Shown: positions 34,526-44,268, numbered from the stretch's first letter. The stretch is 64,000 nucleotides of DNA from Sulfurimonas sp. HSL-3221 (GCF_021044585.1 NZ_CP087998.1:1550001-1614000), one strand, 5' to 3'. The notes: generated from the sequence alone by a model not told the origin. Program-made: numbers and translations.

Positions 34526-35997
34526 TACGCTTCTCCTTCCGTTTCCCAAGGTGCTTTGCTATATCCCCAAACCGGAGAGTTGATCGCGAGGTCCATATCG
34601 GATGCGAAGATCGCGAAACCGTCGAATCCGTGGTACGGACCGCTGTAGTCCCAAGAGTGCATCTGGCGATACGGCAGACCCATTTTCTGGAAGACGTATT
34701 TTTCTTTAATACCAGAAGCAACGAGGTCCGGCTCAAGTTTCTTGACAAACGCTTCGAGCTCGTATTCGTTGACGTCATCGTAGATGACAGTTGAACGCAT
34801 GATCTCGTCTTTTGTACGCTTGTAGTCATCGTCGTGTGCGAATTCGTAACCCGTACCGATAACTTCCATACCGAGGTCTTCGTAAGCGCCGATAACGTGA
34901 CGCGGGCGGAGACCACCGACGAACAGCATTACCTGCTTGCCTTCGAGGCGCGGGCGGTATTTGTCAACAACAGCGTTGATCATCGGCTCATACTTCGCGA
35001 TGACTTCTTCACATTTCGCTTGGATCTTCTCGTCGAAGAATGCAGCGATTTTGCGCAGTGACTTGTACGTCTGAGTCGGTCCGAAGAAGTTGTATTCAAC
35101 CCAAGGAATACCGAACTCTTTCTCCATGTGACGGGAGATGTAGTTCATAGAACGGTAGCAGTGCAGGAGGTTCAGTTTAACCTTCGGCGTCTGTGCCATT
35201 TCTTTGAGCGTAGCATCGCCTGACCACTGAGCAGTTACACGCAGACCCATCTCTTCGAGAAGGATACGGCTTGACCATGCGTCACCACCGATGTTGTAGT
35301 CACCGATGATCGCAACGTCGTACTCAGTCGGCTCGATAGCGTCACCCAGTGTTTCAACGTTGCCGTCGAAAACGTAGTCACGGACAGTGTCGTTCGCGAT
35401 GTGGTGACCCAGGGACTGAGAAACACCGCGGAAACCTTCACAGTTAACCGGAACGATCGTGTTACCAGTCGCTTTCGCGTAAACTTTAGAAGTCGCGTTG
35501 ATGTCGTCACCGATCAGACCGATCGGACACTCAGACTGGACAGTGATACCGTTGTTCAGCGGGAACAGTGCGTCGATCTCTTCGAAACAGACAGCCAGTT
35601 TCTTGTCACCGCCGAAGACGATGTCTTTTTCCTGGAAGTCGGAAGAGAAGTTCATCGTAACGAATGTATCGACACCGGTTGTACCGATGTAGTAGTTACG
35701 ACGGCCGGCACGTGAGTACTGACCACAACCGATCGGACCGTGAGAGATATGAACCATATCTTTAACCGGACCCCAAACAACACCTTTAGAACCGGCATAA
35801 GCACAACCACGCTGGCTCATGACACCCGGAACAGTTTTCTTATTCGAACGAACGTTACCGCAAGTTTTTTGGCTTTCATCCTCCGGTGAACCTACACCGA
35901 GGTGCTTAGCACGATTTTTTGCAGCTTTCTCCGGGTACGCCTTGAGTACCTCTTCAATCGCTGCTTTTTGTTTTGCTTCCAATGATTCTGGACCCAT
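34525..35997 (-). CDS. nifD: Nitrogenase MoFe protein alpha chain
   Basis: A 490-residue subunit carrying the FeMo-cofactor. Cofactor ligands are visible: Cys280 in [11 protein letters not shown] and His447 in [18 protein letters not shown]-cluster Cys residues are 65, 91 and 157, and the substrate-site His198/His199 pair lies in LGHHIAND, so it is a molybdenum-type enzyme. AGGAGGATATT precedes the ATG at 35997. Codon choice in nifH, nifD, nifK and nifB favours T- and A-ending codons more than in the neighbours, as in highly expressed genes. Confidence 0.98.
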   Translation of the reverse strand: MGPESLEAKQKAAIEEVLKAYPEKAAKNRAKHLGVGSPEDESQKTCGNVRSNKKTVPGVMSQRGCAYAGSKGVVWGPVKDMVHISHGPIGCGQYSRAGRRNYYIGTTGVDTFVTMNFSSDFQEKDIVFGGDKKLAVCFEEIDALFPLNNGITVQSECPIGLIGDDINATSKVYAKATGNTIVPVNCEGFRGVSQSLGHHIANDTVRDYVFDGNVETLGDAIEPTEYDVAIIGDYNIGGDAWSSRILLEEMGLRVTAQWSGDATLKEMAQTPKVKLNLLHCYRSMNYISRHMEKEFGIPWVEYNFFGPTQTYKSLRKIAAFFDEKIQAKCEEVIAKYEPMINAVVDKYRPRLEGKQVMLFVGGLRPRHVIGAYEDLGMEVIGTGYEFAHDDDYKRTKDEIMRSTVIYDDVNEYELEAFVKKLEPDLVASGIKEKYVFQKMGLPYRQMHSWDYSGPYHGFDGFAIFASDMDLAINSPVWGYSKAPWETEGEA

Positions 35998-36045
35998 AAT
36001 ATCCTCCTCTATGTCTTTTAAAGAATCTATAATTTAATAGTTTGC

Positions 36046-36399
36046 TTACGCTGCCGTAATACGGAACTGAGCCATAGAGTCGAATTTCTTACAAAGGGCC
36101 ATAGTCTCGTCATCGCCTGCATCGAGACGCTTGGAGAGCTCTGCAATCTGATAGCGGTTTGTATAGATCATGTAGTCAGACTCAGCCGTTGTAGCGTAGT
36201 GTACAAGTGCTTTGAACATGAACGTATCTTTGTTCGTATAAGAAAGCTCTTCTTTTTGACCTTCACGGCTTTCCATCATCATTTTAATTTCGCTGACGCT
36301 GCCGAAATCAACGCCTGAGTTATCCAGTTTTTCAACAACTTTTTCGTCCGGGATTGAATTCCCCATATCTGCTGGGAAGTGGAAACCAAGAATAAACAT
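36046..36399 (-). CDS. Unknown protein encoded between nifH and nifD
   Basis: A 117-residue soluble protein (MFILGFHFPADMGNSIPDEK...), with GGAGAATTATT before the ATG at 36399. It has a KMMMESREGQKEELSYTNKD segment and a long C-terminal helix rich in Glu and Lys. I do not recognise a family. It is made from the same message as NifD and NifK and separated from nifH by a hairpin, so it is a strong candidate for a nitrogenase-linked function, such as folding, protection or stoichiometry control. Confidence 0.75.
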   Translation of the reverse strand: MFILGFHFPADMGNSIPDEKVVEKLDNSGVDFGSVSEIKMMMESREGQKEELSYTNKDTFMFKALVHYATTAESDYMIYTNRYQIAELSKRLDAGDDETMALCKKFDSMAQFRITAA

Positions 36400-36450
36400 A
36401 ATAATTCTCCTTCTTTGTCTGTTTTTTTCTTTTCATTATGAGAATTTTTA

Positions 36451-36466
36451 TTCCCCCGAAGGGGAA
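36451..36466 (-). terminator. UUCG hairpin between nifH and the next gene
   Basis: On the minus strand TTCCCC-TTCG-GGGGAA forms a perfect six-base stem with a UUCG tetraloop, followed by TAAAAATT. This is not a strong T-run, so it may act as a partial terminator or as a stabiliser of the nifH message, giving more NifH than NifDK. Confidence 0.5.
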
Positions 36467-36500
36467 AACGCATCTTTCAACCAAGGAAAGCCAAAGGCGA

Positions 36501-37487
<987 letters not shown>

Positions 37488-37658
37488 CTAAAAAATACGG
37501 ACAACAATAGGAAAAAGGAACAAATTTGTAAGAATAGGATTTGCAGCAGTGCCGACATTTTGTCGTAAAAGCCCGGAAAGCACCTAAACAAGGGAGTTTG
37601 AGAGGATTTACTACTGAAAGGAATTCTCAAAATCAGGAAGGATACACGGGCTTCAAAA

Positions 37659-37697
37659 TTGTCGCAAAAAGGACAAAAATTGTCGTATATGCGACAA
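37659..37697 (-). promoter_or_regulatory. Two tandem NifA-type activator sites
   Basis: TTGTCGCAAAAAGGACAA (37659-37676) and TTGTCGTATATGCGACAA (37680-37697) both fit TGT-N10-ACA and are centred 21 bases apart (two helical turns). They lie about 225-265 bases upstream of the nifH start, at a distance where looping to a sigma-54 polymerase works. A further CGACATTTTGTCG lies at 37553. Confidence 0.65.
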
Positions 37698-37709
37698 AAT
37701 GCCCTTAAG

Positions 37710-37725
37710 GCCCCTAAATAGGGGC
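37710..37725 (-). terminator. Terminator of the LRR-GNAT gene
   Basis: GCCCC/GGGGC around TAAATA (37710-37725), nine bases after the minus-strand stop at 37734, with ATTTTG further on. It separates this operon from the nifH regulatory region. Confidence 0.55.
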
Positions 37726-37733
37726 TTGGAAGC

Positions 37734-39242
37734 TTAAATATTATTTTTAAAATGAAAGACGGTGAGATTGGTGCGGCGGAAACCGCGGCGGGTGTAAAAG
37801 TGCAGTGCGTTTTCATTGTCGATATCCGCGGCAAGTTGGATGCGTTTGTAGCCGTAGGACTGTGCCATGAAACGCATTTTGTTGATGAGACGGCTGCCCA
37901 CCCCCATCTTACGGTACTCCTGTAGAACGACGAGGTCTTCGATCTGTCCGACAAAATCCCCCTCGGCGCTGGAGATGAGACGCTGCATCGTCAGCATGCC
38001 GACGACCTTCCCCTCGTGACGCGCGACAAGCAGATCGGTCCCCTCGTGGGCGTAGAGTTTTGCGATCCCCGAGAGCTGCTTGTCGAAGTCGATCTCGAAA
38101 TCCTGTTCAATCGCGAAAAGCACGCCCAGCAGTCCGGCCATATGCGGCAGGTCCTCCTCCGTTGCCGGTTCGATGGTGATCCCCGTTTTCATATTGATGT
38201 CGCAGATCTCCGGGTGGAGCACTTCAATCACCAGCTTCGCATGCTCATTCAGAGGATTGTCTCCTATATAGAGTGATTTCAGGTTCTTCATATTTGCCAG
38301 CGCTTCGGGAAGGTCGACAATGGCGTTACCGTCGATATCGAGTTCGTAGAGCTCCTCATAGCGGCTGATCGACTCGGGCAGCTCGGCAATGGCGTTGGAG
38401 GAGTAGCACAGCGACCCCAGGACGCTCGACGGCAGCATCGGGAACGCCGTCAGCCCGCAGCCGTCGCAGGAGAACGCCCGCAGATAGGGGGCGAAATCAT
38501 CCGCGATCTCCAGGGTTGAGAGCGCGTTGTCGTCGAGGGTCAGTACCTCGAGCTCGTCCAGCCCGTGCAGGGCGATGTGACGAATACGGTTCGAAGCGAG
38601 ATTGACCGATTCGACGCCGAGGGTGAAAAAGGCCTTGTCGATGGTCTCGATACGGTTGTCGGAGAGGTCCAGTTCCAGCAGGGAACTAAGGTACGCCGCC
38701 TCCGGGGGAATGGACGTGATCAGGTTGCCTTCCAGGTTCAGCCGTTCGACGGACGTGAGCTGGGCCGGCATCGCGGATATATCTTTAATATAGTTCGTCG
38801 CGAGGTTGAGGGTCCGGAGTTCATTGGGAACACTCAGACAGCGCTCAAAGCCTTCAAGAACGTTACCGCTGAGATCAAGCACCCGGAGCGTCGTGAAACG
38901 GGTCAGTTCGGAAACGTCGCTGATGCGGTTCCCGCTGAGATTGAGCGAACGGACCGGAAGCATGCCCAGGAGCGCCGGTACGGCACTGAAGGCGTTGCGC
39001 CGAAGATCGACGTTGCTCAGTTTCGTCATCGACACCATGGACTCCGGCAGGGATGAAAGCTTGTTGTTGCCCAGGTTGAGCGCGACCAGTTCGCTGAGCA
39101 GTCCGAACGCTTCAGGCAGCTGCGCCAGGGCACGGCTGCTGAGATCGAGACGCTTCACCTCCGTGGGCGCTTTGATCTCCGATGAAATGGCCCGCTGCTC
39201 CATCAACCATGCACGCAGGGTCTCCCATTGCGGTTCGGTCAT
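37734..39242 (-). CDS. Leucine-rich repeat protein fused to a GNAT acetyltransferase
   Basis: A 502-residue protein. Residues 30-345 are about thirteen leucine-rich repeats with the LxxLxLxxNxLxxLP pattern (LVALNLGNNKLSSLPESM, LLELDLSDNRIETID). Residues 350-502 are a GNAT domain with strands around IEDLVVLQEYRKMGVGSRLI (acetyl-CoA-binding motif A, Q/RxxGxG/A form) and the ENALHFYTRRGF tail. The LRR part probably selects a protein substrate and the GNAT part acetylates it. The ATG at 39242 fits the upstream AAGGAGAG better than the GTG at 39248. It is downstream of nifV in the same strand block. Confidence 0.85.
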   Translation of the reverse strand: MTEPQWETLRAWLMEQRAISSEIKAPTEVKRLDLSSRALAQLPEAFGLLSELVALNLGNNKLSSLPESMVSMTKLSNVDLRRNAFSAVPALLGMLPVRSLNLSGNRISDVSELTRFTTLRVLDLSGNVLEGFERCLSVPNELRTLNLATNYIKDISAMPAQLTSVERLNLEGNLITSIPPEAAYLSSLLELDLSDNRIETIDKAFFTLGVESVNLASNRIRHIALHGLDELEVLTLDDNALSTLEIADDFAPYLRAFSCDGCGLTAFPMLPSSVLGSLCYSSNAIAELPESISRYEELYELDIDGNAIVDLPEALANMKNLKSLYIGDNPLNEHAKLVIEVLHPEICDINMKTGITIEPATEEDLPHMAGLLGVLFAIEQDFEIDFDKQLSGIAKLYAHEGTDLLVARHEGKVVGMLTMQRLISSAEGDFVGQIEDLVVLQEYRKMGVGSRLINKMRFMAQSYGYKRIQLAADIDNENALHFYTRRGFRRTNLTVFHFKNNI

Positions 39243-39244
39243 GC

Positions 39245-39511
39245 TCACTCTCCTTCCGCCAGACGGCGTATCCGCTCGAGGCGCTGTTCAATCAGGTGTT
39301 CGATCTCTTCGAAATCATAGGTACCGAACTGGTTCATGTCGTACAATTTTACCAGTGCGGCACGGCAACAACTCTTATTGCATTCGGTCACAAGCTTTTT
39401 TGCTTTTTTGAAAGGGAGGGAGGTATTTTGAAAGATGTCGATGGCCTCGGCCACGTTTTTTTCGCCGCATTCGCAGATCTCCATCTGCAGGATCTCTTCT
39501 TTACTGCGCAT
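39245..39511 (-). CDS. Small Cys-rich protein
   Basis: An 88-residue protein with CECGEKN near the N-terminus and TECNKSCCRAALVKLYDMN in the middle, five Cys in all, plus a helical, charged C-terminus (FEEIEHLIEQRLERIRRLAEG). The spacing suggests an iron-sulfur or zinc site. It ends three bases before the LRR-GNAT start, so both are co-translated. Confidence 0.6.
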   Translation of the reverse strand: MRSKEEILQMEICECGEKNVAEAIDIFQNTSLPFKKAKKLVTECNKSCCRAALVKLYDMNQFGTYDFEEIEHLIEQRLERIRRLAEGE

Positions 39512-39550
39512 GATTAGCCTCCGCGGGACGGGAGTCCTGGGCGGGAGGGA

Positions 39551-39745
39551 TCAAAGACCGTTTTCAGTCTTGAACGTGTTGGCTTCTTCGACGGCAACGC
39601 GAAGTTTTTCACTCAGTTCCGGCATTTTGACGTAATCGGTCCAGAGTGTGTCTTCGACGATATCGTGGATCTCAGAAGCGATCTCTACCGCCAGACGTTT
39701 GCGCTTGGCCAACTCTTTTTTCAGTTCTTTTGCATCAGCTGACAT
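39551..39745 (-). CDS. CCE_0567-family (Rop-like) protein
   Basis: A 64-residue helical protein: MSADAKELKKELAKRKRLAV and then EIHDIVEDTLWTDY, PELSEKLRVAVEEA. The pattern of a helix with Lys/Leu repeats, a His-Asp-x-x-Glu stretch and a second helix matches the small metalloprotein family of nif clusters (PF05082). The ATG at 39745 is preferred over 39808. It lies between FeoA and the Cys-rich gene in one operon. Confidence 0.7.
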   Translation of the reverse strand: MSADAKELKKELAKRKRLAVEIASEIHDIVEDTLWTDYVKMPELSEKLRVAVEEANTFKTENGL

Positions 39746-39816
39746 TCTATCTCCTTGTTCGAGGTGGTTCAGGCCCCTCTGCAAACACGACCGAAATCGT
39801 CTTTGCAAAGAGGCCC

Positions 39817-40044
39817 TCAGGCCACTTTATGGACCTCGATGAGGGCTGCTTCCTCTTTGCGGAGGCCGACCAGGGTACGGTTGATCATCACCTGGACGGT
39901 GCTTTTGAACCAGCCGAAATGCTTAATGCTGATCTGCGCATTCGGCATCAGGCCCATTGCCAGCAGGCGCGCACGCAGTGCACCGTGGACATTGATAGCG
40001 TCCACCGCTGCTATTTCACCGACTTTCATCTGCAGTAAACACAT
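39817..40044 (-). CDS. FeoA-domain protein
   Basis: A 75-residue SH3-like FeoA domain (MKVGEIAAVDAINVHGALRA, RLLAMGLMPNAQISIKHFG, NRTLVGLRKEEAALIEV). FeoA proteins help iron uptake or sense metals; one next to nifV may serve the heavy iron need of nitrogenase or act as an adaptor. Twelve bases separate it from the double-GNAT gene. Confidence 0.75.
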   Translation of the reverse strand: MCLLQMKVGEIAAVDAINVHGALRARLLAMGLMPNAQISIKHFGWFKSTVQVMINRTLVGLRKEEAALIEVHKVA

Positions 40045-40055
40045 TTCGGGCTCCT

Positions 40056-40880
40056 TTAAAGTGAAAATGCGTAAATGTTCTCGAACTTAACCGAGTTGCC
40101 GCCCTTGCTCATATGGACGAACGTCTGTTGCTGTTTGAAGTGGTACTTCTCATAAAGATCCACGACCGGCTTCACCCCGAGTGGGACATCGGCAAAGACC
40201 TTTTTGAGCCCCCGGAAATAGAGGACCCCTTTCATCATCTTCTCCGCTTCGTCCTCATGCCCTTCGCGGACCTGCCAGGGGCCCAGATAGACATGGCGTG
40301 CGTTCACGACGCTGGAGTGCTGGAACGCATTGGGCAGCGTGAACTTGAGCGAGCTTGTGCGTTCCATCTCGTCCATGAGGAACTCCAGACGGTTCTCGCC
40401 GAAGGTCTCATGGTCGATGACGGAGATGGCGGACTCGAAGTTGCCGCCGTCCAGTTCCTTCGCGTGCGCATTGGTAAAGTTGAACGGCGGCACCTTGCCG
40501 ACATTAATGAAACGGCCCACTTCCATGTTCGATTCAAAGCCGTGGGCTTTGAAAAACGGCACGAGATCCGGGTTGGCATGGAGATAGATTTTGCGGAAAT
40601 CGTTCTCCAGTACCGTCAGAAGCGTCTTGAAAAGGCGGGTGCCTATTCCCTTCTTCTGATATTCCGGACGCACCATAAAATATTTCATCTGCGCCGTTTC
40701 GGAGAAGCCGATGGACATGATCGCCCCGACAAGCTTGCCGTCTTCATAGGCGCCATAACAAAGGTGCGGAGAGTGCATCATCATCAGTTTGATATGGTAG
40801 CCGTCAGCGAGCCAGCCTACCGTATCGGCAATCTTGACCAGTTCACTGACGTCTGCAAATTTGAGCCATCCTATGAACAT
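40056..40880 (-). CDS. Tandem GNAT acetyltransferase-like protein
   Basis: A 274-residue protein with a first GNAT domain (residues 15-120, KYFMVRPEYQKKGIGTRLFK as acetyl-CoA motif) and a second divergent GNAT-like half with SSVVNARHVYLGPWQVR and GLKKVFADVPLG. It begins ten bases inside the end of nifV, so translation is coupled. The target is unknown; another GNAT fused to LRRs lies four genes downstream, hinting at lysine acetylation as a control layer. Confidence 0.75.
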   Translation of the reverse strand: MFIGWLKFADVSELVKIADTVGWLADGYHIKLMMMHSPHLCYGAYEDGKLVGAIMSIGFSETAQMKYFMVRPEYQKKGIGTRLFKTLLTVLENDFRKIYLHANPDLVPFFKAHGFESNMEVGRFINVGKVPPFNFTNAHAKELDGGNFESAISVIDHETFGENRLEFLMDEMERTSSLKFTLPNAFQHSSVVNARHVYLGPWQVREGHEDEAEKMMKGVLYFRGLKKVFADVPLGVKPVVDLYEKYHFKQQQTFVHMSKGGNSVKFENIYAFSL

Positions 40881-41986
40881 TGACTCTGCCTGTAAAGAGA
40901 TACGAGCTCCATGTCGTCAAGGACCTGCTTTCGTGACGTCACGATTTCGCGGATCCGTGGCAGCAATGAGTGCAACGCACTCTTTTCGGCAGTAATACCG
41001 AGCTGTTTGAGATGGTACATGACCGTGCCCGTTCCCGAATGTTTGCCGATCGGGAATGCGCGAAGCCCCCCGACCTCTTCGGCATCAAAAGGTTCGTAGG
41101 CACGGCTGTTTTTCATCATACCGTCGGCATGAATACCGCTCTCATGGGCAAAGAGGCGCTCCCCGATAATGGGAGCATTCGGCGCGATGGTCACGCCCGC
41201 CGCCTCGGCAACGATGGCAATGAGCGAACGCATCTGCATCGCGTCGATATGACGCGCGTCGCCGTAGAGATGCTTGAGGGCCATCGAGATCTGCTCGAAG
41301 GAGGCGTTGCCCGCCCGTTCGCCCAGTCCGATAACTGTTGTATTGACGCTCTGTGCACCGGCATCGAGTCCGCTGAGCGCATTGGCATTGGCAAGACCGA
41401 AATCATTGTGCGTGTGCATTTCGATCGGAAGGAGATTGAGGGAAACCAATGCCTTGATGGCTTCATAGGTGCGCGTCGGTGTCAGAATCCCGACGGTATC
41501 GCAGTAGCGGAAACGGTCAGCACCGAGCGTATGGCCCAGTTGCATCACTTCGGCAATAAAGGAGAGATCGGCACGGGAGCTGTCTTCGGCTCCGATGCAG
41601 ACATAGAGTCCTTCGCGTTTCGCGGCCAAGATGACTGCCTCGAGTTGCGAAAGCATCCGTTCCTTGTCACCGCCGAACTTGACGTCGATCAGAATGTCAG
41701 AAACGGGAATGGAGAGGTCAACGGCCGGCACGCCGCATTCAAGCGACGCCTCGAGATCGCGCATCGTCGCACGGTTCCAGGTCATCATCCGCGCCCCCAG
41801 CCCCAGGGCGAGAAGCTCGCGGATGTCTTCCTGTTCGCGCGTTCCCATGGCGGGAATGCCGATTTCGAGTTCATCGGCGCCGCACGCATCAAGCGCGCGG
41901 GCGATCGCTATCTTTTCAACGGTGTTGAACGCCACATAGGGCGCCTGCTCACCGTCACGTAACGTCGTGTCGTTGATAAAAGCCAT
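40871..41986 (-). CDS. nifV: Homocitrate synthase
   Basis: A 371-residue enzyme that condenses acetyl-CoA with 2-oxoglutarate to give the homocitrate ligand of FeMo-cofactor. The HMGL-like TIM barrel begins MAFINDTTLRDGEQAPYVAF, with the metal site HTHNDFGLAN and the active-site region GAEDSSRADL. The ATG at 41986 is preferred to 41992 because AAGG then has six bases of spacing. It is the first gene of the block downstream of nifB. Confidence 0.92.
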   Translation of the reverse strand: MAFINDTTLRDGEQAPYVAFNTVEKIAIARALDACGADELEIGIPAMGTREQEDIRELLALGLGARMMTWNRATMRDLEASLECGVPAVDLSIPVSDILIDVKFGGDKERMLSQLEAVILAAKREGLYVCIGAEDSSRADLSFIAEVMQLGHTLGADRFRYCDTVGILTPTRTYEAIKALVSLNLLPIEMHTHNDFGLANANALSGLDAGAQSVNTTVIGLGERAGNASFEQISMALKHLYGDARHIDAMQMRSLIAIVAEAAGVTIAPNAPIIGERLFAHESGIHADGMMKNSRAYEPFDAEEVGGLRAFPIGKHSGTGTVMYHLKQLGITAEKSALHSLLPRIREIVTSRKQVLDDMELVSLYRQSQCS

Positions 41987-42063
41987 TTCCATCCTTCACC
42001 TTCGTCAATTCGTCTCATCTGACGCAAATGCGAAAGCATTTATCTGCTTCTTAGCGGCCTTTT

Positions 42064-42090
42064 GCTGTTTCCCGCCGAAGCGGGGACAGC
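42064..42090 (-). terminator. Strong hairpin after nifB
   Basis: GCTGT-TT-CCCGC-CGAA-GCGGG-G-ACAGC: two stacked stems with a UUCG loop on the minus strand, seven bases after the nifB stop. No T-run follows, so it may stabilise the message or slow polymerase before nifV. Confidence 0.5.
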
Positions 42091-42096
42091 GATTGC

Positions 42097-43512
42097 TTAG
42101 TTCGCTTCCATCTCCTCGGGGAGATTGAAGTATTTACGCGTTGCTTTCAGGACGGAAGCTTCCATCGGCTGATAAGCGTAGCTCATGTCGGCGACGAGGC
42201 CGGCTGCTTTGAGGTCATCCTGCGGACAACCGCCGATCTTCGCCGTGAGGATCAGCTTACAGTCTTTGAGTTTTTCAACGATCGCGTCGATCGGGTTCGT
42301 GCCATCCGGACCTGCACAGTACTCATAGTCGAGTTTGCGGTGGTGGATGAAGCGGATACCGAGGTCGCCTGCTTCGTAGATAAGGAACTCTTTAACAGAA
42401 CCGAAGTGCTGGTTGATCATACCTTCGCCCGCTGTCGTAACGGCAACGAGGATCGTCTGACCGTCAGAACTGAGGTCTGCTTTCTCTTTACGGACACGCT
42501 CGTTCGCTCTGTCAAGGAAGAAGCGGAACTCTTCGATCTTGGCGTGCGCCTCTTTGCGTCCTTCAACGTTGTAGTGTGCTTCGAGGGCATCGAAGCTCAT
42601 TTCAGCGAAGCGTTCTTTCGTGAATTCCGCACCGCGGTCTTCACCGATCAGACCGACGGCATCGGCGCGGCACTGGCGGCAGTGCTGCATCAGTTTCATA
42701 TCCATACCGCACGCTTCTTGCACTTCCATCTGCTGCTGGTCAGTCGCAGACGGAACACCGTCGAGGGCGAATTTCGTACCGAATTCCGGCTCGGAGATGA
42801 TCGGCATGATGTTGTGGAGGAAGACACCGATCTCTTTCAGTTTCTTGGAAACTTCCGGCAGGTGCTTGTCGTTGATACCCGGGATCAGAACGGAGTTCGC
42901 TTTGATGAGGATACCGTGCTCAACACACTTCGCCATACCTTCGAGTTGTTTCTCGAGCAGGATGCGCGCCGCTTCTTTACCGTAGATACGTTTGTTGTTG
43001 TGGTAGATCCACGGATAGATTTTCGAACCGATCTCACCTGTTTCGTCTACAGAGTTGATCGTGACCGTAATGTGGTCGATGTCGTATTTGACCATTTCAT
43101 CAACGTAGTCCGGCAGGGCGAGACCGTTCGTAGAGAGACAAAGTTTCAGGTCAGGCGCTTTTTCGCGGACCATTTCGAACGTCTTGAATGTTTTTTCCGG
43201 GTTGGCGAGGGCATCTCCCGGTCCGGCAATACCAAGAACACTCATACGCTGAACTTCACCGCCGACGAACATAACCTTCTTGACGGACTCTTCCGGCGTC
43301 AGGCGTTCGCTTGTAACCCCCGGACGGCTCTCGTTGGAACAGTCGTATTTACGGTTACAGTAGTTACACTGGATATTACATGCCGGTGCAACCGCAACGT
43401 GGATACGTGCGTAGTGGTGGTGGGCTCCTTCAGAGTAACATGGGTGATCGTGGACCTTTTCTGCAATATCAGCTGGCAATGCTGATTCTGTTGGGCTTGA
43501 ACCGCAGCTCAT
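42097..43512 (-). CDS. nifB: FeMo-cofactor biosynthesis radical SAM enzyme NifB
   Basis: A 471-residue protein. The SAM-binding cluster motif is CNIQCNYC (Cys45, Cys49, Cys52), followed by NRKYDCSNESRPGVTSE typical of NifB. The last 110 residues form a NifX-like domain (VAVTTAGEGMINQHFGSVKE), so this is the long NifB-NifX form. It makes NifB-co, the Fe-S core of the cofactor. The ATG at 43512 is supported by AAAGGAGC; the upstream reading to 43590 is not. A sigma-54 promoter precedes it. Confidence 0.97.
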   Translation of the reverse strand: MSCGSSPTESALPADIAEKVHDHPCYSEGAHHHYARIHVAVAPACNIQCNYCNRKYDCSNESRPGVTSERLTPEESVKKVMFVGGEVQRMSVLGIAGPGDALANPEKTFKTFEMVREKAPDLKLCLSTNGLALPDYVDEMVKYDIDHITVTINSVDETGEIGSKIYPWIYHNNKRIYGKEAARILLEKQLEGMAKCVEHGILIKANSVLIPGINDKHLPEVSKKLKEIGVFLHNIMPIISEPEFGTKFALDGVPSATDQQQMEVQEACGMDMKLMQHCRQCRADAVGLIGEDRGAEFTKERFAEMSFDALEAHYNVEGRKEAHAKIEEFRFFLDRANERVRKEKADLSSDGQTILVAVTTAGEGMINQHFGSVKEFLIYEAGDLGIRFIHHRKLDYEYCAGPDGTNPIDAIVEKLKDCKLILTAKIGGCPQDDLKAAGLVADMSYAYQPMEASVLKATRKYFNLPEEMEAN

Positions 43513-43593
43513 TTTAGCTCCTTTTATAGATGTATAGGTTTGACGAACCTGACCTTGCATCATGTAGCTACAATCATATTCTGCTGCCAATGT

Positions 43594-43609
43594 TGCAAAC
43601 CCTATTCCA
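43594..43609 (-). promoter_or_regulatory. Sigma-54 promoter of nifB
   Basis: Minus-strand TGGAATAGGGTTTGCA keeps GG at -24 and GC at -12 in phase. Transcription would start about 70 bases before the ATG at 43512. Confidence 0.7.
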
Positions 43610-43650
43610 GCCCTTTTCCGCGTGTTGGGGCTACCACCACCGACAATCTC

Positions 43651-43662
43651 GACAATTTTGTC
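43651..43662. promoter_or_regulatory. GACAATTTTGTC palindrome in the nifB intergenic region
   Basis: Exactly the same 12-mer as at 15785 upstream of the MoxR-like gene. A GACAA half-site lies just before it at 43642. Between the two divergent sigma-54 promoters this may be an operator. Confidence 0.4.
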
Positions 43663-43762
43663 CCCTCACTCCCCACCATATTGCACTGCAACATTATTAA
43701 ATAGCAACTCATACACAAAGGCGCATTTCCGTCTAATCCCCGGCGGGCCGGGAACTCCCGAC

Positions 43763-43778
43763 TGGAACGCATCTTGCA
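43763..43778 (+). promoter_or_regulatory. Sigma-54 promoter of the NifX-like gene
   Basis: TGGAACGCATCTTGCA matches the sigma-54 consensus at all but one position (A for C in GGCAC). Transcription would start near 43790, 38 bases before the ATG at 43828. Confidence 0.85.
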
Positions 43779-43827
43779 ATTTACGCTGCAAGTACGCCTG
43801 CTTCCGGGCGACGGTAAAGGAAAACCC

Positions 43828-44268
43828 ATGAAGATCGCTGTCCCGTTCAGTCAACAGCTTGAGCTCTATCGCGATAACCCTTCGACCGCCCCGAAATTCG
43901 GTATTTATGAAATCGTTATGGAAAAGAGCCGGGTCGGTATCTCACTGCTGAGCGTCGAGATGAACCCCTGGTGCAAAACGGCGTGCGGCCTCTTTGACAC
44001 CTCTTCGACCACGTGTACCTGCGATGAAGAGCGCCAAAAAGACATCCGCCATATCACCGAACACTATGCCCTGCTTGAAGTGCTCGCAGGCTGCAGCTAC
44101 CTGCTGGCCGACCGTTTCTGCGACAACACCAAACGGGCACTGACCAACGGCGGCATCCATCTGTTCAAGTTTCCCTCTGTCATCCGTACGACGGAGAACG
44201 CCATCAAAAATTTCATCATAGGAGCTTCGCTTGCAAATACAGTTGAACACGTCTACTATGCGTCTTGA
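43828..44268 (+). CDS. NifX/NafY-like cofactor-binding protein
   Basis: A 146-residue protein of the dinitrogenase iron-molybdenum-cofactor family (MKIAVPFSQQLELYRDNPST...). Cys-rich centre: NPWCKTACGLFDTSSTTCTC. It ends FIIGASLANTVEHVY. Such proteins hold the iron-sulfur core or FeMo-cofactor between NifB and NifEN or NifD. The ATG at 43828 lies 50 bases after the sigma-54 -12 box. It overlaps the next gene by 38 bases. Confidence 0.75.
   Translation: MKIAVPFSQQLELYRDNPSTAPKFGIYEIVMEKSRVGISLLSVEMNPWCKTACGLFDTSSTTCTCDEERQKDIRHITEHYALLEVLAGCSYLLADRFCDNTKRALTNGGIHLFKFPSVIRTTENAIKNFIIGASLANTVEHVYYAS

Noticed and set aside
37540-37556. GGCACTGCTGC on the minus strand as a second sigma-54 site
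   Set aside because: The GG and GC are ten and not twelve bases apart, so it is out of phase.
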